Part shown: one piece after another, positions 47,074-56,002 of the stretch
How the letters are laid out: each line of letters opens with the position of its first letter
How positions within the stretch are numbered: position 1 is the first letter of the stretch
DNA from: Paraburkholderia sp. PGU19
GTDB lineage: Bacteria > Pseudomonadota > Gammaproteobacteria > Burkholderiales > Burkholderiaceae
DNA length: 64,000 bases
NCBI RefSeq assembly: GCF_013426915.1
Contig: NZ_AP023181.1
Location: 682,001 to 746,000 of the forward strand
Reading direction: 5' to 3'
The notes under the pieces: generated by a model
The model's input: only the letters and a program-made list of their open reading frames with translations
Told to the model about the DNA's origin: nothing
The model's database searches: none
Translations under genes and position numbers: made by a program

Positions 47074-47613
47074 ATGAGTCGCATCGCTATCCCCGCTGTT
47101 ACGAACGCCACGGGCGCCACCGCCGAAGTCTACGCACGGGTCCGGAAAATCGCTGGCGGCAGCGTACCGAACCTGTTCGCGGCCCTGGGTCATCTCGCGC
47201 CAGCGACATTGAACGGCGCGTTGGACGCCGAAGGCGCGCTGGCATCCAGCAGTCTCAGCAAGCAGGACCTGGAAACGATCAAGCTGCTTGTCAGCGAGCA
47301 GACGGGCTGTGACTACTGTGTGGCCGCGCACGTCATGCTGGGGAAGATGACGGGTCTCTCGTCCGAAGCGCTTCGTCAGATTCGCGCAGGCCAGGCGACA
47401 GGTGATGCGAGGCGCGATGCGCTCATCCACTTCGTGCTGAACCTGCAGACCACGCGCGGCACGATCAGCGAAAGCGAACTGACAGCCATTCGCGCCGCCG
47501 GTTACACGGACACGCAGCTAGCCGAAATCTCGCTGGCAATCGCGATGACCATTTTCACCAATACGTTCAATCGCATCAACGACACGGACGTCGATTTTCC
47601 GCCCGTCAAGTGA
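47074..47613 (+). CDS. AhpD-like carboxymuconolactone decarboxylase-fold protein
   Basis: The ATG at 47074 follows TGAGGTC. The 179-residue protein carries the AhpD signature EQTGCDYCVAAH, with the CxxC and histidine of the peroxidase centre, so it is likely to reduce peroxides or protect against reactive species rather than to decarboxylate. It is cytosolic. The disulfide oxidoreductase-like protein encoded 133 bp downstream could be its electron partner. Confidence 0.9.
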   Translation: MSRIAIPAVTNATGATAEVYARVRKIAGGSVPNLFAALGHLAPATLNGALDAEGALASSSLSKQDLETIKLLVSEQTGCDYCVAAHVMLGKMTGLSSEALRQIRAGQATGDARRDALIHFVLNLQTTRGTISESELTAIRAAGYTDTQLAEISLAIAMTIFTNTFNRINDTDVDFPPVK

Positions 47614-47746
47614 CAGGTGCGTAGCCGGGCGGGCACGTCGCGCGAGACGTGCCGCTCGCTACGTCGTTGCTCTCATGCATCTCAGGCAGAAAGCCGGATC
47701 ACTGCCACATCGGCCACATTAACTCGCAAATGAATTGGGGAATGTC

Positions 47747-49147
47747 ATGTCTCAAGTTGAACATTTCGATACGTTGATTCTCGGCAGCGGCCAGGGCGGC
47801 AAGCTCCTGGCGTGGCATCTGGGACGAGCGGGACAACGCGTCGCCGTGGTCGAGCGGCAGTGGGTAGGCGGTTCATGCCCCGCCGTCGCTTGCCTGCCCA
47901 GCAAGAATGAAATCTGGAGCGCGCGCGTTGCGCATCTGGCGCGGCATGCCGCCGACTTCGGCACGACGACGGGTCCAGTCACCGTCGATATGGCGAAGGT
48001 GCGCGAACGCAAGCGCGGCATGATCGAACGCGAAGCAGCGTTTCATGTGCAGGCGTATGCGTCGAGCGGCGCAGAACTCATCATGGGCCTTGGCCGCTTC
48101 GTCGGGCCGAAGACGATCGAGGTGCAACTCAACGACGGCGGTACGCGCACGCTCAGCGGCGAGCAGGTGGTCGTCAATGTCGGCACGCACGCTGCCATTC
48201 CCGATGTGCCGGGCTTGCGAACCGCCGAGCCGCTGACTCATATTGGCGCGCTGGAACTTGACTACGCGCCAGCGCATCTGATCGTGCTCGGCGGCGGTTA
48301 CATCGGTATCGAGATGGCGCAGGCATATCGCCGCTTCGGCAGCCGCGTGACGATCATCGAGCGCGGTGCCCGGTTGATGGCACGTGAAGACGCGGACGTT
48401 AGCGAAGAGATGCTTCGCATTCTGCAGGCGGAAGGAATCGATATCGTGCTGAATGCCGAAGCAATCAATGTGGAAGGCCGCTCTGGCACGCATGTTCGCG
48501 TCGTATTGCGCACTGCTTCCGGGGAACAGGCGATTGACGGCAGCGACATTCTCATCGCGGCAGGACGGGTCCCGAACACGGCCAACATCGGTCTGGAGCA
48601 GGCAGGTATCGAGCTTGACGGTCGCGGATACATTCGCGTCAATGAGCGGCTGCAGGCTTCGGCGCCCGGCGTGTGGGCTATCGGCGAAGTCGCGGGTAGT
48701 CCGCAATTCACGCACGTTTCGGTGGATGACTTCAGGATCGTGCGCGACAACATGGCCGGCGGCAATCGCAAGACGAGCGACCGGTTGGTTCCGTACACGC
48801 TATTCACCGATCCGCCGCTTGCACGCGTGGGGTTGAATGAAAGCGATGCGCTTCGTCACGGCATCGCGACTCGGGTTGCAACACTGCCGATGAGCCATGT
48901 GCTTCGAACCGAAGCGACGGATGAAACGCAGGGGTTCATGAAGGTCCTCGTCGGCGCCAACGATGACCGCATCCTGGGATTCACGATGATCGGCCCGGAA
49001 GCGGGAGAAGTAATGGCCTCGATGCAGACCGCGATGCTCGCTGAGCTTCCGTATCAGAAGCTCCGCGACGCCGTCATCTCGCATCTGACGTTCGCTGAAG
49101 GTTTGGGGCCGCTTCTGTCGAACGTGCCGGCAAGAGCAGCGGAGTAG
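47747..49147 (+). CDS. FAD-dependent pyridine nucleotide-disulfide oxidoreductase (mercuric/dihydrolipoamide reductase-like)
   Basis: The ATG at 47747 follows GGGGAATGTC; an in-frame TTG at 47735 is unlikely. The 466-residue protein has an FAD motif ILGSGQGGKLLAWHLG, a redox pair in GGSCPAVACLPSKN (Cys-x4-Cys as in mercuric and lipoamide reductases), an NAD(P) motif IVLGGGYIGIEMA and a dimerisation domain with FTDPPLARVGL. The usual His-x4-Glu pair at the end of lipoamide dehydrogenase is replaced (SHLTFAEGLG retains His and Glu). No MerA-type N-terminal metal domain is present. Substrate unknown; thiol or quinone reduction for the AhpD-like protein is a guess. Confidence 0.9.
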   Translation: MSQVEHFDTLILGSGQGGKLLAWHLGRAGQRVAVVERQWVGGSCPAVACLPSKNEIWSARVAHLARHAADFGTTTGPVTVDMAKVRERKRGMIEREAAFHVQAYASSGAELIMGLGRFVGPKTIEVQLNDGGTRTLSGEQVVVNVGTHAAIPDVPGLRTAEPLTHIGALELDYAPAHLIVLGGGYIGIEMAQAYRRFGSRVTIIERGARLMAREDADVSEEMLRILQAEGIDIVLNAEAINVEGRSGTHVRVVLRTASGEQAIDGSDILIAAGRVPNTANIGLEQAGIELDGRGYIRVNERLQASAPGVWAIGEVAGSPQFTHVSVDDFRIVRDNMAGGNRKTSDRLVPYTLFTDPPLARVGLNESDALRHGIATRVATLPMSHVLRTEATDETQGFMKVLVGANDDRILGFTMIGPEAGEVMASMQTAMLAELPYQKLRDAVISHLTFAEGLGPLLSNVPARAAE

Positions 49148-49209
49148 ATCTTCTGGGGTGCAAGTGTGGCGCGCGATTTCGGGCGCACGCCACATTCCCA
49201 AGACACCGC

Positions 49210-50622
49210 CTAGTGCGAAACACCAGCCCGCTTGAACGAAACGGCAGAAGGCCGTTTATCGCCGTTGCCTGCACCATCCGGAAGGAGATCGCCATCATCC
49301 AGTCCCGCGTCTTCGCGTGCCGTATCCGGATAGCGCTCGGGATAAAGATGACGATGCGCTCGCTGCATGTCGAACGTGCCCGACCACCGCGCGACAACCA
49401 CGGTCGCCAGGCTGTTGCCGATCGTATTGCAGGTGGCAATCGCCATCGACATGAACCGGTACACGCCAAAGATCACGGCAAGACCTTCGACGGGCAAGAT
49501 GCCCGTCGACGTGACCGTCGCCGCGAACACGACGAACGATCCGCCCGACACCGTCGCAGCGCCTTTCGACGTCAGCAGCATCAGCAACAGGATGCCGACC
49601 TGATGTTCGAACGTGATGGGAACGTTGTACGCATGCGCGATGAACATGACGCCCATCGACATGAAGATCGACGTGCCATCCAGATTGAACGCGTAGCCTG
49701 TCGGCAGAACGAGTCCGACCGTCTGCTTCGCGCAGCCGAGGCGTTCGAGCTTGATCAGCAGCCGCGGCAATGCGCTTTCCGACGACGCCGTGCCGAGCAC
49801 GATCAGTATTTCGTCCTTGATGTAGCGCAGGAAGCGCCACATGCTGAAGCCCGCGAGTCTCGCAATGAGGCCCATCACCACGACGATGAACAGCGCGATC
49901 ACCGCATAGAAGCTCAGCACGAGTTGCGCGAGCGCGACCAGCACGGCCGTGCCGTTGCTGCCGACCGCGAACGCCACCGCGCCGAACGTGCCCAGCGGTG
50001 CGAGCTTCATCACGAGATTGATGAACGAGAAGAGCACTTGCGAAATCAGGTCGAGCCCTTCGTTGATGCGTACGCGCCGGCTCTCGGGAATGGCGAGAAT
50101 GCCGATGCCCACCATCACGGCCAGCACGACGACCTGCAGCAGTTCACCCTTCGCAAACGCGCCGATGAAGTTGTCCGGCACGAGATGCATCACGAACTCC
50201 GTGAAGCCTTGCGGCGCGGCCTTCGCGGCAGTGACAGGCATCGCGCCCGGCGTGATGGCCGTCATGCCCTTGCCCGTCTGTAGCAGGTTGCCCGCCAGCA
50301 GGCCGATGGCGAGCGCAATTGTCGACACGACTTCGAAGTACACGATGGAGCGCCAGCCCACCCGCCCTGCGCTTTTCACATCGCCTGCCGATGCGATGCC
50401 GTGCACGATCGTGAGGAACACGAGCGGCGCGACGCCGGCCTTGATGAGCGCGAGAAAGATGTCGCCGAGAATCTTCAGCTGCGCGCCGAACTTCGGAAAG
50501 ATCAATCCGACAGCAATGCCGAGCACCAGCGAAAGCAGAACCTGCATGCCCAGTTTCCGGTACCAGGGCCGCCTGGCGGGCGGCGCAATTGAATCGTCGC
50601 GCGATACGTTGTCGTTCGTCAT
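49210..50622 (-). CDS. dctA: C4-dicarboxylate/proton-sodium symporter DctA
   Basis: The 470-residue protein matches the DAACS family: LGIAVGLIFPKFGAQLKILG, the serine-rich hairpin VLGTASSESALPRL, and LPTGYAFNLDGTSIFMSMGV, the substrate and cation site. About eight helices and two re-entrant loops are expected in the inner membrane. It imports fumarate, malate, succinate or similar acids. It is 27 bp after the lyase gene and shares its promoter and the palindromic operators in front of the lyase. The last 40 residues are a hydrophilic tail. Confidence 0.93.
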   Translation of the reverse strand: MTNDNVSRDDSIAPPARRPWYRKLGMQVLLSLVLGIAVGLIFPKFGAQLKILGDIFLALIKAGVAPLVFLTIVHGIASAGDVKSAGRVGWRSIVYFEVVSTIALAIGLLAGNLLQTGKGMTAITPGAMPVTAAKAAPQGFTEFVMHLVPDNFIGAFAKGELLQVVVLAVMVGIGILAIPESRRVRINEGLDLISQVLFSFINLVMKLAPLGTFGAVAFAVGSNGTAVLVALAQLVLSFYAVIALFIVVVMGLIARLAGFSMWRFLRYIKDEILIVLGTASSESALPRLLIKLERLGCAKQTVGLVLPTGYAFNLDGTSIFMSMGVMFIAHAYNVPITFEHQVGILLLMLLTSKGAATVSGGSFVVFAATVTSTGILPVEGLAVIFGVYRFMSMAIATCNTIGNSLATVVVARWSGTFDMQRAHRHLYPERYPDTAREDAGLDDGDLLPDGAGNGDKRPSAVSFKRAGVSH

Positions 50623-50649
50623 GGTGTGTGCTCCTCCACAGATCGTTGG

Positions 50650-52020
50650 TCAGATCTCGCTGGACAACGCGAGCGCGCGGTCGACCATCTGCGGTGCAAG
50701 ACCAAGATAGTTCGCGGGGTCCGTCATGCGGTCGATCGCGTCGCGATCGAAATGGCGTGTCACGTCGGGCAGCGCAGCCAGCGCTTCCGCCAGCGTGCCG
50801 CCCTGCTCGTTCACCGTGCGGCACGCGTCGTAGACGATGTCGTGCGCCTGCTGGCGGCCCGTGATCGGCGCCATCTGCATCATCACCGCCTCGGCGACGA
50901 TCAGCCCCTTGCTGATACCAAGGTTGTGCTTCATGCGCTCGGTATCGACGATCAGTCCGCCGAGCGCGAACTTCGCCTGGTGCAGCGCGCCCGATGTCAA
51001 AATGAAGCTCTCGGGAATCGCAATCCACTCCGCGTGCCACGGGCCCGTCGCGCGCTCGAAGTCCTGGATCATCGCGTCCACCATCAAGCCCGCCTGTTGC
51101 CGCACCGCTTTCGCCGCAGCCAGCATCAGTTCGCTCGAAATCGGATTGCGCTTTTGCGGCATCGTGCTGCTCGCGCCGCGTCCCTTCACGAACGGCTCAT
51201 ACACTTCGCCGAATTCGTTCGACGCCATGATCATGATGTCGGTCGCGATCTTGCCAAGCGAGCCCGTCACGAGCGCGAGCAGATTGACGGCTTCGGCGAA
51301 ACCATCGCGCGCCACGTGCCATGTGGTGGCCGGCACGCCGAGCTTCAGTTCCTGCGCGAGCGCCTTCTGCACGTCGAGACCCTTGTCGCCCAGCGACGCG
51401 AGCGTGCCCGCCGCGCCCGCGAATTCGACGACGGCGACGCGCTTGCGCAACTCGGCGATGCGCTGCTGGTGCCGGTCGAACATCGCCAGCCAGATCGCCA
51501 CCTTGTAGCCGAACGTGACGGGCAGCGCCTGTTGCAAATGCGTGCGGCCCGCCATCGGCGTGTCGCGATGCTTCTTCGCAAGGTCGGCGAGGATGCCGCG
51601 CAGTTCGCGGATGTCGCCGTCGATCGAATCGAGCGCGTCGCGGACCTGCAGCGACACGGCCGTGTCCATGATGTCCTGCGTCGTCGCGCCCCAATGCACG
51701 TAGCGGCCCGCCTCGCCGCACATGCCGACGAGCTGATGCACGAGCGGCAGGATCGGATAGCCGACGATGTCCGTTTCCTCGCGCATGTGGTCGAAGTCGA
51801 TGCGCTCGATCTGCGACTCGCGTGCGATCGCTTCGGCCGCGTCGGCAGGGATCACGCCGACGCGCGCCTCGGCTTTGGCGAGCGCGACTTCGACATCGAT
51901 ATAGCGCTGTACGAGCGCGTGATCCGCAAACACGGCGCGCATTTTGGCGGTGCCGAACGCGTCGCGAAACAGGATCGAATCGAAGACGGTGCTGGAAGAC
52001 GGGATGGAGCGGCTGTTCAT
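50650..52020 (-). CDS. Class II fumarase/aspartase-superfamily lyase (PcaB/adenylosuccinate-lyase-like)
   Basis: The start at 52020 gives MNSRSIPSSSTVFDSILFRD; the frame beyond it is AT-rich operator DNA. The 456-residue protein has YVHWGATTQDIMDTAVSLQV, GRTHLQQALPVTFGYK and the superfamily signature SSTMPQKRNPISSE. Enzymes of this family split off fumarate or cyclise muconates; 3-carboxymuconate cycloisomerase and adenylosuccinate lyase are the nearest I recognise. Pairing with DctA suggests uptake and cleavage of a dicarboxylate such as an N-substituted aspartate; this is inference. No other pca genes are present here. Confidence 0.88.
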   Translation of the reverse strand: MNSRSIPSSSTVFDSILFRDAFGTAKMRAVFADHALVQRYIDVEVALAKAEARVGVIPADAAEAIARESQIERIDFDHMREETDIVGYPILPLVHQLVGMCGEAGRYVHWGATTQDIMDTAVSLQVRDALDSIDGDIRELRGILADLAKKHRDTPMAGRTHLQQALPVTFGYKVAIWLAMFDRHQQRIAELRKRVAVVEFAGAAGTLASLGDKGLDVQKALAQELKLGVPATTWHVARDGFAEAVNLLALVTGSLGKIATDIMIMASNEFGEVYEPFVKGRGASSTMPQKRNPISSELMLAAAKAVRQQAGLMVDAMIQDFERATGPWHAEWIAIPESFILTSGALHQAKFALGGLIVDTERMKHNLGISKGLIVAEAVMMQMAPITGRQQAHDIVYDACRTVNEQGGTLAEALAALPDVTRHFDRDAIDRMTDPANYLGLAPQMVDRALALSSEI

Positions 52021-52083
52021 GGCGGGCTTGGCCTCGATCAAAACGGGTGTGAAGAAATTGCGGGACAGAGCGACTGACGCCTC

Positions 52084-52124
52084 AATATGTCCGGACATAT
52101 TCAAGATAATATGTTCGAACATAT
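52084..52124. promoter_or_regulatory. Two palindromic operators for the GntR regulator
   Basis: AATATGTCCGGACATATT (52084-52101, perfect 18 bp) and ATATGTTCGAACATAT (52109-52124, perfect 16 bp) share ATATGT-Y-C-G-R-ACATAT, with centres 24 bp apart. They lie between the divergent lyase and GntR genes, so a dimer-pair could control both genes. Binding by the neighbouring HutC-type regulator is inferred from position and symmetry. Confidence 0.82.
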
Positions 52125-52172
52125 GATTCAAGTTATGATTTACCCCTGGATCAGCGCTGCCCGTCACCCGAC

Positions 52173-52922
52173 ATGAACAAACCCCATTACGCCGACATCG
52201 CCCGCGACCTGACGCAGGGCATTACCAGCGGCCGCTTCCCGGTCGGTTCGTATCTGCCGACCGAGCTGGAACTGCGCGACCAGTACAAGACCAGCCGTCA
52301 CACGATCCGCGCCGCCTTGCATGAGCTTCAGCAGCTCGGCTTCGTGTCGCGCCGGAAAAATGCGGGCACGCGCGTCGAGTCGACACAGCCGAAGAACGAC
52401 TTCCGCCCTTCACTGGCGTCCGTTGAGGATCTGGTTCAGTTCGGCTCGAAACACCAGCGCGTGGTGCAGTCGACAGCGGAAATCGCGGCGGCGGGTTCGT
52501 TGGCCAAGGTCTTGCGGTGCGATGAGGGCGATCGCTGGCTGCGCATATCGAGTCTGCGAGTCGACGGCGATGGCAGACGGCCGCCGATCGGATGGACGGA
52601 TGTGTATATCGATCCCGGTTATGCCGACATCGCCGAGGCCGCTCGCGAGGAACCGGATACGCTGATCAGCGCGCTGATCGAAGCGCGCTACGGCCGATGC
52701 GTGACCGAGATACAGCAGGACGTTCACGCCGTGAACGTCTCGGCGGATATGGCTGAGCGATTGCGGGTCGAGCCAGGCACTGCGGCGCTGGAGATCGTGC
52801 GTCGCTATCTCGACTCGTCTGGAGTCGCGTTCGAGGTGTCGGTCAGTTTGCATCCCGCGGAACGCTTCTCCGTTTCGATGCGCTTGAAACGGTCAGCGGT
52901 TTCGGCGAAGGAAAATATCTGA
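52173..52922 (+). CDS. GntR family (HutC/UTRA) transcriptional regulator
   Basis: The 249-residue protein has a GntR winged helix (IARDLTQGITSGRFPVGSYL, PTELELRDQYKTSRHTIRAA, FVSRRKNAGTRVE) and a UTRA ligand domain (LRVDGDGRRPPIGWTDVYID, LHPAERFSVSMRLKR). It diverges from the lyase-dctA operon, and the two ATATGT palindromes lie in the gap. It probably represses the operon until an effector, likely the transported acid, binds. Confidence 0.93.
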   Translation: MNKPHYADIARDLTQGITSGRFPVGSYLPTELELRDQYKTSRHTIRAALHELQQLGFVSRRKNAGTRVESTQPKNDFRPSLASVEDLVQFGSKHQRVVQSTAEIAAAGSLAKVLRCDEGDRWLRISSLRVDGDGRRPPIGWTDVYIDPGYADIAEAAREEPDTLISALIEARYGRCVTEIQQDVHAVNVSADMAERLRVEPGTAALEIVRRYLDSSGVAFEVSVSLHPAERFSVSMRLKRSAVSAKENI

Positions 52923-53424
52923 CTGGTCCGATGCCAGTCGATCAAGACGTGGCCAGCACCGTTCTTCTTGCCGAACGCCATGAAGGTGCCGGGATGAGCG
53001 GCGATCGTTCTGGCCGCTTATGCCAAATCCACCTGGCACCTGCGAATATCGTGGATTACACTGAATTTTGCTATGCAACCTTAAAGCGTAGCCGACCCAC
53101 GAAGTCAACATTGCGCGGACTTTCGTGCACCTCTTCTGCACGTGTCTGCCGACACCGAGCGAAAAAATAACTGCTTGGTGAAGCGTTTCGCCATTCATTA
53201 CTTTGGCCCGCGCTTAAGTCTTTCTTGCTTCCCATTCCAGAACACCTGGCCGCACTGACGGCTCATCGTTCTCTCTCACAGCTTGCTCCGCAGATGGCGG
53301 CAGCGCGGTATTACTGCGGCCATTTTTAATTTCAGTTGTTTGAATTGGGCGCCTACTGCAACCAGGCAATGGGCCCCTGTGCGCCGTGATCTCAAGCGCC
53401 TGATTCGGTGACAAGGAGATGACC
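52923..53424. other. Intergenic region, no supported gene
   Basis: These 502 bp follow the GntR gene. A minus-strand frame of 101 codons (52893-53198) overlaps the GntR end and has no recognisable domain; it may be a decayed gene. An AAGGAG at 53413 serves the next gene. Confidence 0.4.
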
Positions 53425-54012
53425 ATGTAGATCAAGCATGCAAGCATTTTGTCGGCAACAGCCGTTGCACTTCTCTTGCTCAGTGGTGCCGCTCAGGCCG
53501 GTGACCACGACAGCCACGGCGGCCTTTGCTCGAACGCAACGCTAAAGGGAGCGTTTGAGTTTATCGGTCATGGAGTGATTCTTGGATTGATAGGAGACGA
53601 TGGAAAGGTGCATCCGTATGCCTCCCCGTCGATCCTCGATGACGTCGCCCTGGTGACGTTCGACGGCGCGGGCACTTTTCAGCGCACCGACTTCGGCATG
53701 ATCGGCGGGTTGCCGAAAGGGGGAAAGACGACATTCAATCCGAACCAGCAAGGTAGCTACACGGTGAACCCCGATTGCACCGGCACCATGACAGTCGTCT
53801 ATACCGCTGGCGGAGCCGTGCCGGCGGGCGTCGAGACCGATCTGAACATCGTCGTCGCTAGCGACGGGACGCTCGTCGAATCCGTTGTCTACAGGGCGGT
53901 CACCGTGTCAGGTTCGAGCGGGAACGGCGATGTAACGTGTCCAAAGAATTGCGAGCAAGGTGTCCAAGAGTACTTCGAGGGGAGAAAGATTCTGGTCTTC
54001 GGCTTTCGTTAG
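53425..54012 (+). pseudogene. Secreted hypothetical protein with amber codon at position 2
   Basis: AAGGAG lies six bases before an ATG at 53425, whose next codon is TAG. If that codon were AAG, the protein would read MKIKHASILSATAVALLLLS, a clean Sec signal with AQA cleavage. The mature part of about 170 residues has CSNATLKGAFEFIGHG and four cysteines and resembles small exported proteins of unknown function common in Burkholderiales. As it stands, translation could only restart at the TTG at 53449, inside the signal peptide. A single A-to-T change or a base-call error explains it. Confidence 0.65.
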
Positions 54013-54136
54013 TCGAGTTCTGGATGGGTTCATGCCTGCTCGCCATGACGCTTTTCTTGAAGGGAGTCTGGTATGAGCCTGGGCGCAGGCTTACTGCCCT
54101 TAAAGCCTGCGCCTTCTGCGAAGTAACCGCCGCCTG

Positions 54137-54262
54137 GAAACTGTGCTGCATGCCGACGCCATAAGTGCTGCCGGAAGGATTGCCCGTCAGCTTGTCATAG
54201 GAGTAGACCGCATACACATAGGTGCGCTTCGAAAGAATATAGTTGTACGCGATCTGGTGATC
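54137..54262 (-). pseudogene. C-terminal remnant of a Burkholderia-type porin
   Basis: The minus strand from 54262 to 54137 reads DHQIAYNYILSKRTYVYAVY, SYDKLTGNPSGSTYGVGMQH and SF, the last two beta strands of a trimeric Gram-negative porin, ending in the expected terminal phenylalanine. No upstream barrel sequence remains in frame, and the usual stop after the Phe is lost. This is a leftover of a porin gene, showing that this spot has undergone deletion or rearrangement. Confidence 0.7.
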
Positions 54263-54368
54263 GCATGCTCTATCCCGTCTATTTTAGTTATGGACCGCCC
54301 ATTACCTCGGCATGGCATTTTGCATAGAGATGGCCTAATAAGAAGCCACCGACACGCTACTCGCGCGA

Positions 54369-54800
54369 TCAATGGTAAGTCGTCGTAGACGACTGGAGCT
54401 TCGTCAACACGCCGCTTTTGAACCGGAACCAGCCTTGCGAGCTTTGCATCACGACTTCGTCACCTTGCCAGAACACGCGTTTGACCGTCATGCGCTTATT
54501 TGAGCGCTGCACAAGTGGTGGATGGTGGCGAAAGTCGTACAGCACCGGGCCGGAATCGGTCTGCACAAGCGCACGCGTGACAGTTTGCCTGGCGTCATCA
54601 ACGTCATCGAAATGCGTGAGTGTGTTCGCACTGAAACGATCGAACGTTTCCTTGTCGAGCATCACCACGAAATCGTGGTCTACACGCGAGAATTGCAGTG
54701 TGCCCGAGTGCGTGACGAACGGGCCGGACGCGTTGCTTTGCGCATGAACGCAGGTCGCGATAATGCAGGCTGAGAGTGCAGCAAGTAGTAGTCTTTTCAT
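54369..54800 (-). CDS. Small secreted hypothetical protein
   Basis: The ATG at 54800 gives MKRLLLAALSACIIATCVHA, a Sec signal peptide; the upstream frame overlaps the LysR gene. The mature protein of about 120 residues has no recognised domain; it contains FVVMLDKETFDRFSANTL and QGWFRFKSGVLTKL. It overlaps the last bases of the LysR gene by 4 bp, so both may be co-transcribed. Confidence 0.65.
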   Translation of the reverse strand: MKRLLLAALSACIIATCVHAQSNASGPFVTHSGTLQFSRVDHDFVVMLDKETFDRFSANTLTHFDDVDDARQTVTRALVQTDSGPVLYDFRHHPPLVQRSNKRMTVKRVFWQGDEVVMQSSQGWFRFKSGVLTKLQSSTTTYH

Positions 54801-55741
54801 TTTCTTCCAGATTTTGCGGTATCCCTGACAACAAGGCACGAACCAATAAAGTCGAGTGGTTCATTTTTTAGTTCCGTCGCGATGAACTCGACAAACGCGC
54901 GCGCCGCCAGGCGGCTGGCACGCCCCATCGGGAAATAGGCATGCACGGGCACTTCAGCCATTTTCCAATCGGGCAACAGATGCACGAGCGTGCCGTCTTC
55001 GACTTGCGATCGACACGCCCATGACGTCGTCGACACGATTCCAAGGCCGGAAGCCGCCGCTGCAAGCGCGCCCGCCGTGTCGTTGGTTGAAACATGCGGC
55101 TGCACGTCAACCGATGCTGTCTGGCCATCGCGCTCGAATTGCCATGACGACACGTGCGCCCCGGCCGGGCCGCCTACGATGCGATGCGTAGCGATGTCCT
55201 CCGGCAACACGGGGGTACCGTACCGTTCGAGATAGGCAGGCGAAGCCACGACGACACGATGCATCGTGCCGATCAACCTGGCGGTGCCCGCGGAGTCCGG
55301 CAGATTGCCCACCCGGATGCCGACGTCGACCGCTTCGCGAATCATGTCTTGCCACCGGTCGTCGAGCATGACCTCGACTCTGAGCGACGGGTGACGTTCA
55401 GTGAAGGCGGAAAGGCGCGGCAGGATCACGCAGATGGCCATCGTCGAAGGCATCCCCACGCGCAGCACGCCGCGCAATTCGCCTGTCTCGCGAACACTGT
55501 TCTCCGCGTCGTCGATCGCCGCCAATATCGGCTCCATGCGGGCCAGAAACTCCAGACCGGCTTCCGTCGGCACCACTGCGCGCGTTGTTCGCGTCAGCAA
55601 GCGCGCGCCGAGGCCCGCTTCGAGCTCGGCGATCATTCTCGACACTTGCGATTGCGCCAGTCCGCACTCCCGCGCCGCCGCCGAAAAACTGCCGAGCCGG
55701 GCAACGCGGGTGTAAAGCCTGAACGTCAGGACGTCCTTCAA
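54797..55741 (-). CDS. LysR family transcriptional regulator
   Basis: The 314-residue protein has a LysR winged helix (GSFSAAARECGLAQSQVSRM) and an effector domain of the CrgA type (REAVDVGIRVGNLPDSAGTA). It diverges from the NmrA-type gene at 56003 with 261 bp between them, so it may regulate it; such regulators often sense quinones or aldehydes. The C-terminus runs 20 or so residues beyond the typical length. Confidence 0.92.
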   Translation of the reverse strand: MKDVLTFRLYTRVARLGSFSAAARECGLAQSQVSRMIAELEAGLGARLLTRTTRAVVPTEAGLEFLARMEPILAAIDDAENSVRETGELRGVLRVGMPSTMAICVILPRLSAFTERHPSLRVEVMLDDRWQDMIREAVDVGIRVGNLPDSAGTARLIGTMHRVVVASPAYLERYGTPVLPEDIATHRIVGGPAGAHVSSWQFERDGQTASVDVQPHVSTNDTAGALAAAASGLGIVSTTSWACRSQVEDGTLVHLLPDWKMAEVPVHAYFPMGRASRLAARAFVEFIATELKNEPLDFIGSCLVVRDTAKSGRK

Positions 55742-56002
55742 GCTCCCTCCTTTCTCCAGCGGACAACAGGGCCGACTAGCCGGTCCAGCTTCGCATCAAT
55801 GCACATCCAGCATAAATGTTAGCCGAATCCAACGGCTACCGGGATCGAAGCGAAAACGCCAAATTGTCGACGTGGCCCGGCATCGAATGCCGAGCCCTGA
55901 TCGGAACCATGCAAGGGCCCTGCTTCCGATGTCCTCACCGCCCTGCACTGAAGTCCGCCGCCACTTTTACGCGCTGCGGCTTCGTATCTGGAGTAATTGC
56001 CT

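Noticed and set aside
52893..53198. A 101-codon minus-strand frame after the GntR gene
   Set aside because: It overlaps the GntR coding end, lacks a ribosome-binding site and has no recognisable domain; perhaps a decayed gene but not supportable.
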